64,000 nt of DNA, from NCBI GenBank assembly GCA_023957755.1, contig JAMLGT010000009.1, positions 1-64,000 of the forward strand. Reading direction: 5' to 3'. The notes beneath the pieces were generated by a model. It was given only the letters and a program-made list of their open reading frames with translations. It was not told the origin of the DNA and did not search any database. This DNA comes from Chitinophagaceae bacterium. GTDB lineage: Bacteria > Bacteroidota > Bacteroidia > Chitinophagales > Chitinophagaceae. Positions 26,525 through 35,205 of the stretch are shown here, piece after piece (position 1 is the first letter of the stretch; each line of letters begins with the position of its first letter). Position numbers and translations under genes: made by a program.

Positions 26525-28195
26525 TTATTTTTCTTTTCTATAAACTGTCTTACCGTTGATTGTGGTCTGTACTACTTTTACGTCTTTAATCTCATCCGGT
26601 GGAATGGTGATGAGATTCTTGTCAAGAATTACGAAGTCTGCATAAAGCCCGGCTTTTAACATGCCCGTTTTGTTTTCATGAAATCCTGCGTACGCATTGT
26701 TTACTGTATATGCCCTGAGTGCGTCTTCTACTGAAATTTTTTGTTCAGGAAACCAGCCACCGGGATTTTTCCCGTCCAGCGTTTCCCTGGTTACTGCCGC
26801 ATAGATGCCGAGTATGGGGCTTAGTGGCGCTACTGTCCAGTCTGATCCGAATGTCATACGCACCCCGGCTTTCAGAAATGAATTAAAGGCATAAGTTCTT
26901 TCCAGCCTGTCTTTGTCTAATCTCTTATAAGCCCATCGCCCGTCGTCAATGGCGTGGTAGGGTTGCACGGATGCGATTACATTCAAAGCAGCGAACTTTG
27001 CGAAGGCAGAGTCGCTGAGGTGTTGCGCATGCTCTACACGAAAGCGCTGGTCTTTTCTTCCTGCAATACGTTCGGCATCCTGATATACGTTAAGGAGATA
27101 ATCGATTGCCTTGTCGCCTATAGCATGCACCATTACCTGTAACCCGGCTGAGTCGGCACTCAGTATCTGATTCCTCAAAAGTGTGGAATCTGTAACCCAT
27201 ATTCCGTTTGAGTTCCTCTTGTCCAGGTATGGTTTGTAGAATAGTGCAGTAGTAGATCCCAGAGATCCATCCACGAATCCTTTCAGTCCGCCCCATCTCA
27301 ACATATCATCACCCCTGCCATTTTTTTTGATATAGTCTGCCAGTTTATCCCATGTCCTTAATGCCACTACAGAGTAGATTCTCATATTCAACTTGCCATT
27401 CTTCTCTGCTCTTTGGTAGGTTTCCATATCGAGCCATCCGCCATAGCTCCCCATGTCGTGCGCCTCAGTAAGCCCGTTAGCGATGGCATGTGACTGTGCT
27501 CTCTGAAACATCTCGTCAAGTTCTGCTTCCGAAGGATCGGGAATTTTGGCATATACTAAATCCATTGCATCATCTCTGAGGATTCCTGTAAGTTCACCTG
27601 TTCGTGAATTCTTTTCTATTTCACCTCCGGGTGGAACAGGTGTGTTTTTGTCGATCCCTGCCATTTTCAGTGCTACTGAATTGGCAAGCGCCATGTGGCC
27701 GTCGTAACGCGTAACGAAGATGGGGTTATTCGGACTGATACTGTCTATCCATTCTTTAGAAGGCAGCCTTCCTCCCCATACTTCATGATCCCAGTCGCCT
27801 CCCTGTATCCATCGGTTGTCTTTTACTCCGGCCAGATATTCTTTCATTATTCTGATGAAATCATTGGGAGTTTTTGCTTCCCGAAGGTTTACTGATTCCA
27901 ACTGGTATCCTCCACTCAGGAAGTGAGAATGATTATCCATAAAACCGGGTACTACAAGCGCTCCTGAAAGATCCACCACACTGTCATATTTGAGTTCTTT
28001 CATATCATATCCTACATACTCGATTTTACCACCTTTTGTGAGCATAATTGTGGCATTGGGCTGCGCACTATCGCCTGTCCATATATAACCATTCTTGTAA
28101 AGGATAGCAATATTATCAGGATCTTTAGAATGGCAGGATGAAAGAATACCTATAGTAACAATAAGCAACAGGAGATGAAAAGGTTTTATGTGCAT
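26525..28195 (-). CDS. Amidohydrolase (YtcJ/NfdA type), lipoprotein
   Basis: A 556-aa exported metal-dependent hydrolase of the amidohydrolase 3 family. Lipobox LSSC gives lipidated C21; the ATG at 28195 is preferred because it starts the lipoprotein signal, although the frame is open to 28240. Metal-site motifs are GFMDNHSHF, HAIGDKAID, RVEHAQHL and FGSDWTVAPL. It is the first gene of the nan operon. Its substrate is unknown; in this context it could deacylate an amino-sugar or sialyl compound outside the cytoplasm, but many relatives act on unrelated amides. Confidence 0.85.
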   Translation of the reverse strand: MHIKPFHLLLLIVTIGILSSCHSKDPDNIAILYKNGYIWTGDSAQPNATIMLTKGGKIEYVGYDMKELKYDSVVDLSGALVVPGFMDNHSHFLSGGYQLESVNLREAKTPNDFIRIMKEYLAGVKDNRWIQGGDWDHEVWGGRLPSKEWIDSISPNNPIFVTRYDGHMALANSVALKMAGIDKNTPVPPGGEIEKNSRTGELTGILRDDAMDLVYAKIPDPSEAELDEMFQRAQSHAIANGLTEAHDMGSYGGWLDMETYQRAEKNGKLNMRIYSVVALRTWDKLADYIKKNGRGDDMLRWGGLKGFVDGSLGSTTALFYKPYLDKRNSNGIWVTDSTLLRNQILSADSAGLQVMVHAIGDKAIDYLLNVYQDAERIAGRKDQRFRVEHAQHLSDSAFAKFAALNVIASVQPYHAIDDGRWAYKRLDKDRLERTYAFNSFLKAGVRMTFGSDWTVAPLSPILGIYAAVTRETLDGKNPGGWFPEQKISVEDALRAYTVNNAYAGFHENKTGMLKAGLYADFVILDKNLITIPPDEIKDVKVVQTTINGKTVYRKEK

Positions 28196-28392
28196 AGAAT
28201 GATTTTTCTGTTTGGTGACAATTGTAGTGTCTGAGGGCATCTCAATTTAATCAGATTTCTTAAACTCTGAATCAGCAGGTGATAAAAATGTGAGGAAAGT
28301 TGTTTTCGGTTGAAACAGAGAAGAAAAAAAGTTTCGATTAACTTGCAGGCCTTTATAAAAACGAACTAATTAATTTATTGCTGAAATAGAGT

Positions 28393-29406
28393 ATGAAAGT
28401 GGATATTGAAGACAAGGAATCTCTTGCGGTTTATTTGCGTGGAATGTCAAGGATCGGGCAGGATGAGGAGGGCACCCTTCATTTGCTTACGGGGGGTGTA
28501 TCAAACAAGACGATATTGTTTACTCGTAAGGATGGTGTTCAGTGGGTTATCAAGCAGGCTTTATCGAAGCTGAGAGTGCAACAGGATTGGTTTTGCGACG
28601 AAGAAAGAATAGCTATTGAATATAAGGGACTCAAATGGCTTTCCTCGTTTTTGCCTGAAGGTTATGTACCCGAGCCTGTATTCTTTGATGAAGAGAACCA
28701 TGTACTTTGCATGACGGCTGTGCCGCAGCCTCACGAAAATCTGAAGTCACTTATTCTGAAAGGAGAGGCCACAGAAAGTTATTTTGTACAATTGGGTTAT
28801 CTGCTCGGAAGGATTTACAGAGCAGGAAAGGAGGATAAGACAGCAGTTAGCCTATTTGCTGAAAGAAAGTTTTTCGAAGATTTGAGGATTGAACCTTATT
28901 ACCAGTTTACTGCCGGACGGATTCCTGAATCAGCCATATTTTTTTCAAAACTAATTGAAGATACGCTGGCAGTAAGGGAGTCGGTAGTGCATGGAGATTA
29001 TAGCCCGAAAAATGTGCTGATAAGAGATAATCGGGTGGTACTGTTAGATTATGAGGTGATGCATTTTGGAGATCCCTCTTTTGATGTAGGTTTTTTTATG
29101 TGTCAGATGCTGAGTTTTTTGAATCATCTTGACCATACACGCGGGCATCTCGCGCAGTGTGCACAATCGTTTTGGAATAGCTATATCGAATCGAGAGGTG
29201 TGGTGGATGCAGAGGCTGAATACAGGGCAGTAAGGCACACTTTAGGGTGTTTGCTGGCCAGGGTAAAGGGCAGGTCGCCTGTCGATTTTCTGGATGCCAT
29301 GCAGCAGGAACGTCAGATAAAAACTGTAATAGAATTAATTCATGACCCGGTGAAGCAAATGAGCAAATTCATTGAGGCATTTACATCAAAAATAAGTTTA
29401 TACTGA
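28393..29406 (+). CDS. APH/choline-kinase-like phosphotransferase
   Basis: A 337-aa kinase-fold protein. GGVSNKTILF is the nucleotide-binding loop, VVHGDYSPKNVLI carries the catalytic Asp and Asn, and VVLLDYEVMHFGDPSFDVG holds the metal-binding DxD-type region. This fits the aminoglycoside phosphotransferase/methylthioribose-kinase superfamily that phosphorylates small hydroxyl compounds. It ends 5 bp before an enolase-like gene, so the two probably work on the same metabolite. The substrate is unknown; antibiotic resistance is not indicated by context. Confidence 0.8.
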   Translation: MKVDIEDKESLAVYLRGMSRIGQDEEGTLHLLTGGVSNKTILFTRKDGVQWVIKQALSKLRVQQDWFCDEERIAIEYKGLKWLSSFLPEGYVPEPVFFDEENHVLCMTAVPQPHENLKSLILKGEATESYFVQLGYLLGRIYRAGKEDKTAVSLFAERKFFEDLRIEPYYQFTAGRIPESAIFFSKLIEDTLAVRESVVHGDYSPKNVLIRDNRVVLLDYEVMHFGDPSFDVGFFMCQMLSFLNHLDHTRGHLAQCAQSFWNSYIESRGVVDAEAEYRAVRHTLGCLLARVKGRSPVDFLDAMQQERQIKTVIELIHDPVKQMSKFIEAFTSKISLY

Positions 29407-29411
29407 GCTAT

Positions 29412-30683
29412 ATGATTAAGGAATTAAGAGGATTTGAAATTCTGGATAGCAGGGGTCGGCCTACTGTCATGGCGAAATGTATTCTTTCAGATGGCACCGT
29501 GGGGAGTGCTTCGGTACCTTCAGGCGCTTCTACCGGAAAGGCAGAGGCGCTGGAGTTGCGCGATGGGGATGCAACCAGATATCGTGGGTTAGGCTGTCGC
29601 AAGGCAGTAGCAAATATTAATAATGCGATCCGCGGCGCATTGGTTGGAAAAGAGTTCGATACGCAGGAAGCATTTGACAATGCCTTGATTGCGCTGGATG
29701 GTACAGTCGATAAGAGCAGGCTGGGAGCAAATGCAATTCTTGTATGTTCGCTGGCTTATGCCAGAGCCAGCGCGCAGCAGGAAGGGGTGGTGTTGTATAA
29801 ATATTTTGGCAGGATGATAGGGAATGATGACTTTCAGTTGCCCCGTCCTACAATCAATCTCTTCAGTGGTGGGAAGCATGCCGGAGGGCAGATTCCGGTG
29901 CAGGATTTATTGCTGGTGCCGGTTGCGGCAAAGACAATGGATGAGGCATTGGAGCAGGTGCATTCGGTTTATCTGAGTGCATCGGAACTGATCCATGAAA
30001 AGTATGGAATGCGTGCGTTGAAGGCTGATGAAGGTGGGCTAGCCCCTTCATTCAGGAATATAGATGAGATGTTTGAAGATGCGATGAAAGCTATCGAACG
30101 CGCAGGGCTACAACCCGGTAAACAGATGGCGATGGCATTAGACGTGGCTTCAAGCCATTTCTATAAAGAAGGAAAATATGATTTGGGAACAGAGATAAGA
30201 GACAGTCTGGGAATGATAGATCTGATCCGGTCATGGGTAGATGCCTATCCTATATTGAGTGTGGAAGATGGATTGGCAGAAAATGATTGGGAATTCTGGC
30301 CACATTTGAAGCATACACTTCAGGACAAATGCCTGGTATTAGGTGACGATTTGCTGTGTACGCAGGTAGCGCGAATAAACCGGGCTGTAGAGAAGGATGC
30401 GGCAAATGCGTTGCTGTTGAAGGTGAACCAGTGTGGCAGTCTTGCAGAAGCAGCTGCTGCTCTCAGGGCCGCAAGAAATGCAGGATGGCAGGTGACTGTG
30501 AGTGCCCGCAGCGGGGAGACAGAAGACAACTGGCTGGCAGACCTGGCTACTGGGTGGGATGGCAACCAGATTAAGATTGGTTCTATCGCGCAATCTGACC
30601 GGCTTGCAAAGTATAACCGTATGTTAGAATTAGAGCAGGGTGATGAATTAAAGATCAGAGACTGGGTTTATCCAGGCAATTAA
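29412..30683 (+). CDS. Enolase paralogue with altered active site
   Basis: A 423-aa protein aligned with enolase over its whole length. Kept elements: GASTGK loop, LDVASSHFY, SVEDGLAEND, LGDDL (the metal-ligand Asp/Glu set), DEGGLAP (Glu) and KVNQCGSL (catalytic Lys). Altered ones: the catalytic His of ISHRSGETED is Ala here (VSARSGETED, codon GCC), SRGNPT is SRGRPT, and the loop GGEHADNN is GGKHAGGQ with the following Glu changed to Asp. It is translationally close to a kinase gene, whereas a housekeeping eno would not be. It may use a different phosphorylated substrate. Confidence 0.85.
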   Translation: MIKELRGFEILDSRGRPTVMAKCILSDGTVGSASVPSGASTGKAEALELRDGDATRYRGLGCRKAVANINNAIRGALVGKEFDTQEAFDNALIALDGTVDKSRLGANAILVCSLAYARASAQQEGVVLYKYFGRMIGNDDFQLPRPTINLFSGGKHAGGQIPVQDLLLVPVAAKTMDEALEQVHSVYLSASELIHEKYGMRALKADEGGLAPSFRNIDEMFEDAMKAIERAGLQPGKQMAMALDVASSHFYKEGKYDLGTEIRDSLGMIDLIRSWVDAYPILSVEDGLAENDWEFWPHLKHTLQDKCLVLGDDLLCTQVARINRAVEKDAANALLLKVNQCGSLAEAAAALRAARNAGWQVTVSARSGETEDNWLADLATGWDGNQIKIGSIAQSDRLAKYNRMLELEQGDELKIRDWVYPGN

Positions 30684-30704
30684 TGTGCACCAGCTAAGCA
30701 ATGG

Positions 30705-31574
30705 TCAGCCAATTTCCAATTGGTATTTATTCCGGTATCGGAGCGGACTCATTTTCATTCTTGATGAAAAGATTTTATAAAAGTGAGATACATCGCCGAA
30801 GCCGCTTTCGAAGCAGATATCTGTAATCGATTTATCAGTTTCGATAAGTTGCTGAATCGCATAATCTATTCGCAGGTTGATCACCGTTTCCATAAGTGTT
30901 TCTCTGGTGATGTTCTTATAGTATTTGCAAAAGGCATTGGGGGTCATCCCAATTATTTGGGCGGCCTTTTTTAGTGAAATATTTTCCTGAAAGTTCTCAA
31001 TGATGTAGGCATTCACCTTATTGAGCCTTTCACGGTTATGTGCAGATTGGGAATGGACAAAATCGTTTCGGTTTAATAGCGTAAACTGTCTGGTATTGGA
31101 GAGAGATTTTAATATTCTGAGTAGTATCAACAATCTTTTGAATTTGTCTTTCTCAATGAAGATAGATTGTATGTCTTTTTTCATTGCGCCAGCTATCTTT
31201 TCTGAGAATTGAATACCATTGTTGCTCCTCCTGAGCAGATTATTAATAGAATTGAATTCAGGGATCTGGTTGTTCATAAATGGAGCAAACTGCTCAGGAG
31301 TAAACTGGATAACTACAGAACCGGCTTTTATTTTTTCCGTAGCAGCGAGTTTCCAGCAGTGGGGCAGATTTGATCCGATCAGTACCAGATCATTTTCCCT
31401 GAAAGAACTCATGTTATTTCCCACAAATCTTTTGCCTCTTCCCTCGAGTATGTAGGTCAACTCAAACTCAGGATGGAAATGAAAGGGTGCCAGAAACCCC
31501 TTCCTGTCAAATTTCCTTATGAGAAAAGAGGATTCTCTGGACGAAAGGATGATTTCTTCAGTAGCCTTCTGCAT
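30705..31574 (-). CDS. AraC family transcriptional regulator with cupin sensor domain
   Basis: A 289-aa regulator. Residues 20-95 form a cupin-like ligand domain (PFHFHPEFELTYILEGRGKRFVG), and the last ~100 residues are the AraC double helix-turn-helix (ISLKKAAQIIGMTPNAFCKYYKN and ITDICFESGFGDVSHFYKIFSSRMKMSPLRYR). It is divergent from the sugar-oxidation cluster starting at 31765 and so is its likely activator, with a sugar or sugar acid as ligand. It converges with the enolase-like gene. Confidence 0.9.
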   Translation of the reverse strand: MQKATEEIILSSRESSFLIRKFDRKGFLAPFHFHPEFELTYILEGRGKRFVGNNMSSFRENDLVLIGSNLPHCWKLAATEKIKAGSVVIQFTPEQFAPFMNNQIPEFNSINNLLRRSNNGIQFSEKIAGAMKKDIQSIFIEKDKFKRLLILLRILKSLSNTRQFTLLNRNDFVHSQSAHNRERLNKVNAYIIENFQENISLKKAAQIIGMTPNAFCKYYKNITRETLMETVINLRIDYAIQQLIETDKSITDICFESGFGDVSHFYKIFSSRMKMSPLRYRNKYQLEIG

Positions 31575-31588
31575 AATTCTTTTTATAT

Positions 31589-31604
31589 GTTATTACAAAA
31601 TAAC
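31589..31604. promoter_or_regulatory. Inverted repeat between AraC gene and dehydratase gene
   Basis: GTTATT-ACAA-AATAAC is a perfect 6-bp inverted repeat, 15 bp upstream of the AraC gene start and in the 190-bp divergent gap. Its position fits an operator or autoregulatory site; no experimental motif is known to me. A TAACTTTA -7-like box for the plus-strand cluster lies at 31680-31687. Confidence 0.35.
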
Positions 31605-31764
31605 AAAAGTTGTGCATTTGTGGATAATATATGCAAATATTAAGACAATATATTCCCTGCCTGTGAGGGATTTGGGATATAACTTTAACCTGAATAACAG
31701 GCGGAGACGGTGAAGTGTCTGGCCTGAAAAAGGTAATTTTAAGGAGTGATTCTAAATCTATGAT

Positions 31765-33480
31765 ATGTCAGAAAAAAAATTAAGAAGCGCCGATTGGTTT
31801 GGCCGCAAAGGGAAGGATGGATTTATCTATCGGGCCTGGATGAAGAACCAGGGAAATCCCGATTATGAATTCAATGGGAAACCGGTAATTGGTATATGCA
31901 ATACGTGGAGTGAGCTGACACCCTGCAACGGACACCTTCGTGAAATCGCAGAACGCGTGAAGTGGGGCGTGCTTGAGGCGGGAGGGTTTCCTGTAGAGTT
32001 TCCGGTAATGTCTTTAGGCGAAACATTGATGAAGCCTACTGCCATGCTGTATCGCAATCTGGCAAGTATGGATACGGAAGAGTCTATCCGCGCAAACCCG
32101 CTGGATGGTGTGGTGTTGCTTTGCGGGTGCGACAAGACTACTCCTTCTTTAGTGATGGGGGCGTGCAGTGTGAACCTGCCGACGCTGGTGATATCAGGTG
32201 GTGCCATGCTCACGGGAAGGTACAGGGGTAAGAGTATTGCCACGAGTGATGCCTGGAATTATTTTGACGATTGGAAGGAAGGGAGAATTACAGAGCAGGA
32301 GTTGCGAAATATTGAGGGAAGCATGTGTCGAAGCTGTGGTCACTGTGCCTCCATGGGCACTGCCTCCTCTATGGCCAGCATGGTAGAGTCATTGGGATTA
32401 TCGCTTCCCGGAAATGCGGCTATTCCTGCCGCTGATGCCAGACGTAAGACATTTGCCCAGCTTTCAGGAAAAAGAATTGTGGAAATGGTGAGAGAAGATC
32501 TGAAACTATCGGATGTGCTTACACGTGAAGCATTTGAAAATGCAATTATGGTTAATGCCGCTATCGGAGGTTCAACTAACTTTGTGGTGCATTTACTGGC
32601 CATTGCCGGGAGAGTGGGTGTCCCGCTGGCATTGGAAGACTTTGATCGGTTATCCGCGCAGATTCCGCTGATTGTAAATCTGGAGCCATCGGGAAAGTAT
32701 TTTATGGAAGACCTGTTTTATGCGGGTGGCTTACCTGCTGTGATGAAGGAATTGGATAAATTCCTGCACCAGGGTGCGATTACAGTGAATGGTAAGACGG
32801 TTAAAGAGAATTATACATCTGCGGAAAACTTTGACAAAGATGTGATTGCCACCGTATCTAATCCTTTTAATGAAGATTCAGGCCTTGCGGTTTTGCATGG
32901 AAATATTTGTCCGGGTGGCGCCATCATCAAACCCTCCGCTGCGAGCCCTAAACTGATGAGTCATACAGGTAAGGCAGTTGTATTTGAAAATATTGAAGAC
33001 TATAAAGCCAGGATAGATGATGTGAGCCTGGAAGTGGACGAAACGAGCATTCTGGTTTTAAAGAATGTAGGGCCGAAAGGATACCCCGGAATGCCTGAAG
33101 TAGGTAATATGTCGCTTCCCAAAAAGCTGATGGATAAAGGAGTAAAGGATATGGTTCGGATTTCAGACGGTCGAATGAGTGGTACAGCCTTCGGTACAGT
33201 CGTATTGCACGTGTCGCCTGAGGCCGCAGTAGGAGGAAACTTTGCTGTAATCCGCAATGGAGATACAATAACACTGGATGTCCCCAACCGCACATTGATG
33301 CTGAATGTAAATGACGAAGAACTGGAAGCACGAAAGAAAAACTATATACCCACACTCCCGGATATTCCAAGAGGATATACCAATCTGTATATTAATCACG
33401 TATTACAGGCAAATGAAGGTGCGGATTTGGATTTTCTGAGAGGTTGTTCAGGAAGTGAGATTACGAGAGATTCACATTAA
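31765..33480 (+). CDS. IlvD/Edd family sugar-acid dehydratase
   Basis: A 571-aa Fe-S dehydratase of the L-arabonate/D-xylonate clade. Candidate cluster ligands are C45 (GICNTW), C122 (CGCDKTTPS, with the Lys that is carbamylated in relatives) and C194 (CGHCASMGTASS). The C terminus GADLDFLRGCSGSEI is typical of this clade rather than of biosynthetic IlvD. It would dehydrate an aldonic acid to the 2-keto-3-deoxy acid. It is the first gene of a cluster with two SDRs, a lactonase and an FAH hydrolase, which together make a non-phosphorylative pathway. The exact sugar is not fixed. Confidence 0.88.
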   Translation: MSEKKLRSADWFGRKGKDGFIYRAWMKNQGNPDYEFNGKPVIGICNTWSELTPCNGHLREIAERVKWGVLEAGGFPVEFPVMSLGETLMKPTAMLYRNLASMDTEESIRANPLDGVVLLCGCDKTTPSLVMGACSVNLPTLVISGGAMLTGRYRGKSIATSDAWNYFDDWKEGRITEQELRNIEGSMCRSCGHCASMGTASSMASMVESLGLSLPGNAAIPAADARRKTFAQLSGKRIVEMVREDLKLSDVLTREAFENAIMVNAAIGGSTNFVVHLLAIAGRVGVPLALEDFDRLSAQIPLIVNLEPSGKYFMEDLFYAGGLPAVMKELDKFLHQGAITVNGKTVKENYTSAENFDKDVIATVSNPFNEDSGLAVLHGNICPGGAIIKPSAASPKLMSHTGKAVVFENIEDYKARIDDVSLEVDETSILVLKNVGPKGYPGMPEVGNMSLPKKLMDKGVKDMVRISDGRMSGTAFGTVVLHVSPEAAVGGNFAVIRNGDTITLDVPNRTLMLNVNDEELEARKKNYIPTLPDIPRGYTNLYINHVLQANEGADLDFLRGCSGSEITRDSH

Positions 33481-33506
33481 ATCTATAAAGCAGCAAAAGA
33501 GTATTT

Positions 33507-34277
33507 ATGTCGTTTAAAGATAAAGTAGCTATTGTAACAGGCGCCGGATCAGGGATTGGATTTGAGATTTGCAGAAGCCTTGCGGCAGAGGGGGCACGCG
33601 TGATTCTTAATGATATTGATTCTCAGCTTGCAGGCAATGCCGCAACAAAGATTAGTGAGGTTACCGGAGGTAACTGTATGGCATATTCAGGCGATTCGGG
33701 TGATGTGTCGTTTGTGCAACAGATGGTAGCAAAGGTTGTAGAAGATTATGGGAGACTGGATATAGGCATTGCCAATGCGGGAATTACGTTGTATGGTGAT
33801 TTTCTGAGTTATCCTCAGGAGCGTTTTTTCAGATTGTTGCAGGTGAATCTGGGAGGCTCATTTTTTCTGGCTCAGGCAGCGGCTAATCAGATGAAGAATC
33901 AGAGAGAGGGAGGTAAACTGCTGTTCACCTCATCGGTTACCGGCCATCAGGCGCATAAAAATCTGGTAGTATATGGCATGAGCAAGGCAGCGCTTGAGAT
34001 GCTGGCAAAGGGATTGGTGGTGGAATTGTCGGCCTATAAGATTAATGTCAATGCAATCGCGCCGGGGCCTACGCTGACGGAGCGCACGTTGCGTGAAGAT
34101 CCGGACTATGAACAGATATGGTCGAGGTTGACACCTATTGGCAGGCCGGCCACTGTGCAGGATATTGCGGAAGCTGCGTTATTTCTGGTGTCAGATAAGG
34201 CGCGGTATATCACAGGTCAGACATTAGTGGTGGATGGTGGCTGGTCGAGTGTGAGCCCTTCACCGTATGATAAATAA
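33507..34277 (+). CDS. SDR family oxidoreductase, probable aldose 1-dehydrogenase
   Basis: A 256-aa classical short-chain dehydrogenase: TGAGSGIG cofactor loop, NAG at IANAGIT, YGMSK catalytic Tyr/Lys, and the usual C-terminal ITGQTLVVDGGW. The Asp after beta-2 (LNDIDS) favours NAD. Next to a lactonase and an aldonate dehydratase it most likely oxidises the free sugar at C1, giving the lactone. This assignment is by context; the SDR fold alone does not show the substrate. Confidence 0.82.
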   Translation: MSFKDKVAIVTGAGSGIGFEICRSLAAEGARVILNDIDSQLAGNAATKISEVTGGNCMAYSGDSGDVSFVQQMVAKVVEDYGRLDIGIANAGITLYGDFLSYPQERFFRLLQVNLGGSFFLAQAAANQMKNQREGGKLLFTSSVTGHQAHKNLVVYGMSKAALEMLAKGLVVELSAYKINVNAIAPGPTLTERTLREDPDYEQIWSRLTPIGRPATVQDIAEAALFLVSDKARYITGQTLVVDGGWSSVSPSPYDK

Positions 34278-34304
34278 TTTCTCAGATTACAGAGGTCGTT
34301 GGCC

Positions 34305-35201
34305 ATGAAAGAAAATGCAGGAAGTTTTATTCCGGAAAAGGTGGGCAGGCATAGTTGTCTGCTTGGTGAAGGCCCAGTCTGGGACGAGGGACTTCAAACT
34401 ATCTTTTGGATCGACGTACTAAGGGGAGATATCCATGAGTATTCCTTTGTCACAGGCGTAGAGAAAACTATTTCAGTGGGCGAGATGGTGGGTTCAATAG
34501 CTTTCTGTACTGACGGGAATTTTATAGCGGGGCTGGAGAAGGGGATTCATTTTGTGGACAGGGCCTCAGGAGTAAAGCAACATATTGCCTCACCGGAAAG
34601 GCACCTTCCTGATAATCGTTCCAATGATGGGAAGGTAGATCCATCGGGTAGATTTTGGCTGGGTACTATGGATAAGACTGAGGCAGCGCATGCAGGTGCA
34701 CTTTATATGGTGGATAAGAATTTGAAGGTGATGCAAAAAGTTTCTGGAACTACTATTTCTAACGGGATGGCATGGAGCCCTGATAAAAAGCAGTTCTATT
34801 TTATTGACTCCACCACAAGGGGAGTGGACGCCTTCGACTATGAAGATGCTACAGGTGAGATCAGCAACAAACGGCTGGCAGTTTCCTTCTCAGAAGCAGA
34901 TGGATTTCCCGACGGGATGACAATAGATTCTGAGGGGATGCTGTGGGTAGCACAGTGGGACGGGTGGCAGTTGTCGAGATGGAATCCTTTGACAGGAGAA
35001 AAATTATTGTCTGTGAACCTGCCCGTGTCACGACCCACCTGCTGCATTTTCGGAGGTGAAAAATTAAGTGACCTGTTCATCACGACTGCAAGTACAGGGC
35101 TATCTCCGGAAGAGATGAAGCGACAGCCCGAAGCGGGAGCGCTTTTTGTAATTCGTAATACCGGTTTCAGAGGACTTCCGGCCAATAAATTTGAAGTGTA
35201 G
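34305..35201 (+). CDS. SMP-30/gluconolactonase family lactonase
   Basis: A 298-aa six-bladed propeller of the SMP-30/regucalcin family. Metal-ligand regions are LGEGPVWDE near the N terminus, SNDGKVDPSGRFWLGTM in the middle and YFIDSTTRGVDAFDY plus ADGFPDGMTIDSEGMLWVA further on. It would open the aldonolactone made by the neighbouring SDR. A TTG at 34299 is in frame, but the ATG at 34305 is preferred. It overlaps the in-frame extension of the next gene only slightly, so translation is coupled. Confidence 0.87.
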   Translation: MKENAGSFIPEKVGRHSCLLGEGPVWDEGLQTIFWIDVLRGDIHEYSFVTGVEKTISVGEMVGSIAFCTDGNFIAGLEKGIHFVDRASGVKQHIASPERHLPDNRSNDGKVDPSGRFWLGTMDKTEAAHAGALYMVDKNLKVMQKVSGTTISNGMAWSPDKKQFYFIDSTTRGVDAFDYEDATGEISNKRLAVSFSEADGFPDGMTIDSEGMLWVAQWDGWQLSRWNPLTGEKLLSVNLPVSRPTCCIFGGEKLSDLFITTASTGLSPEEMKRQPEAGALFVIRNTGFRGLPANKFEV

Positions 35202-35205
35202 AAAT

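Noticed and set aside
28393-29406. Aminoglycoside resistance kinase
   Set aside because: Only the general kinase fold is shared; the coupling to an enolase-like gene points to metabolism.
29412-30683. Housekeeping enolase
   Set aside because: The catalytic His is replaced by Ala and further active-site loops are altered; the context is a kinase gene, not a glycolytic set. Activity remains to be shown either way.
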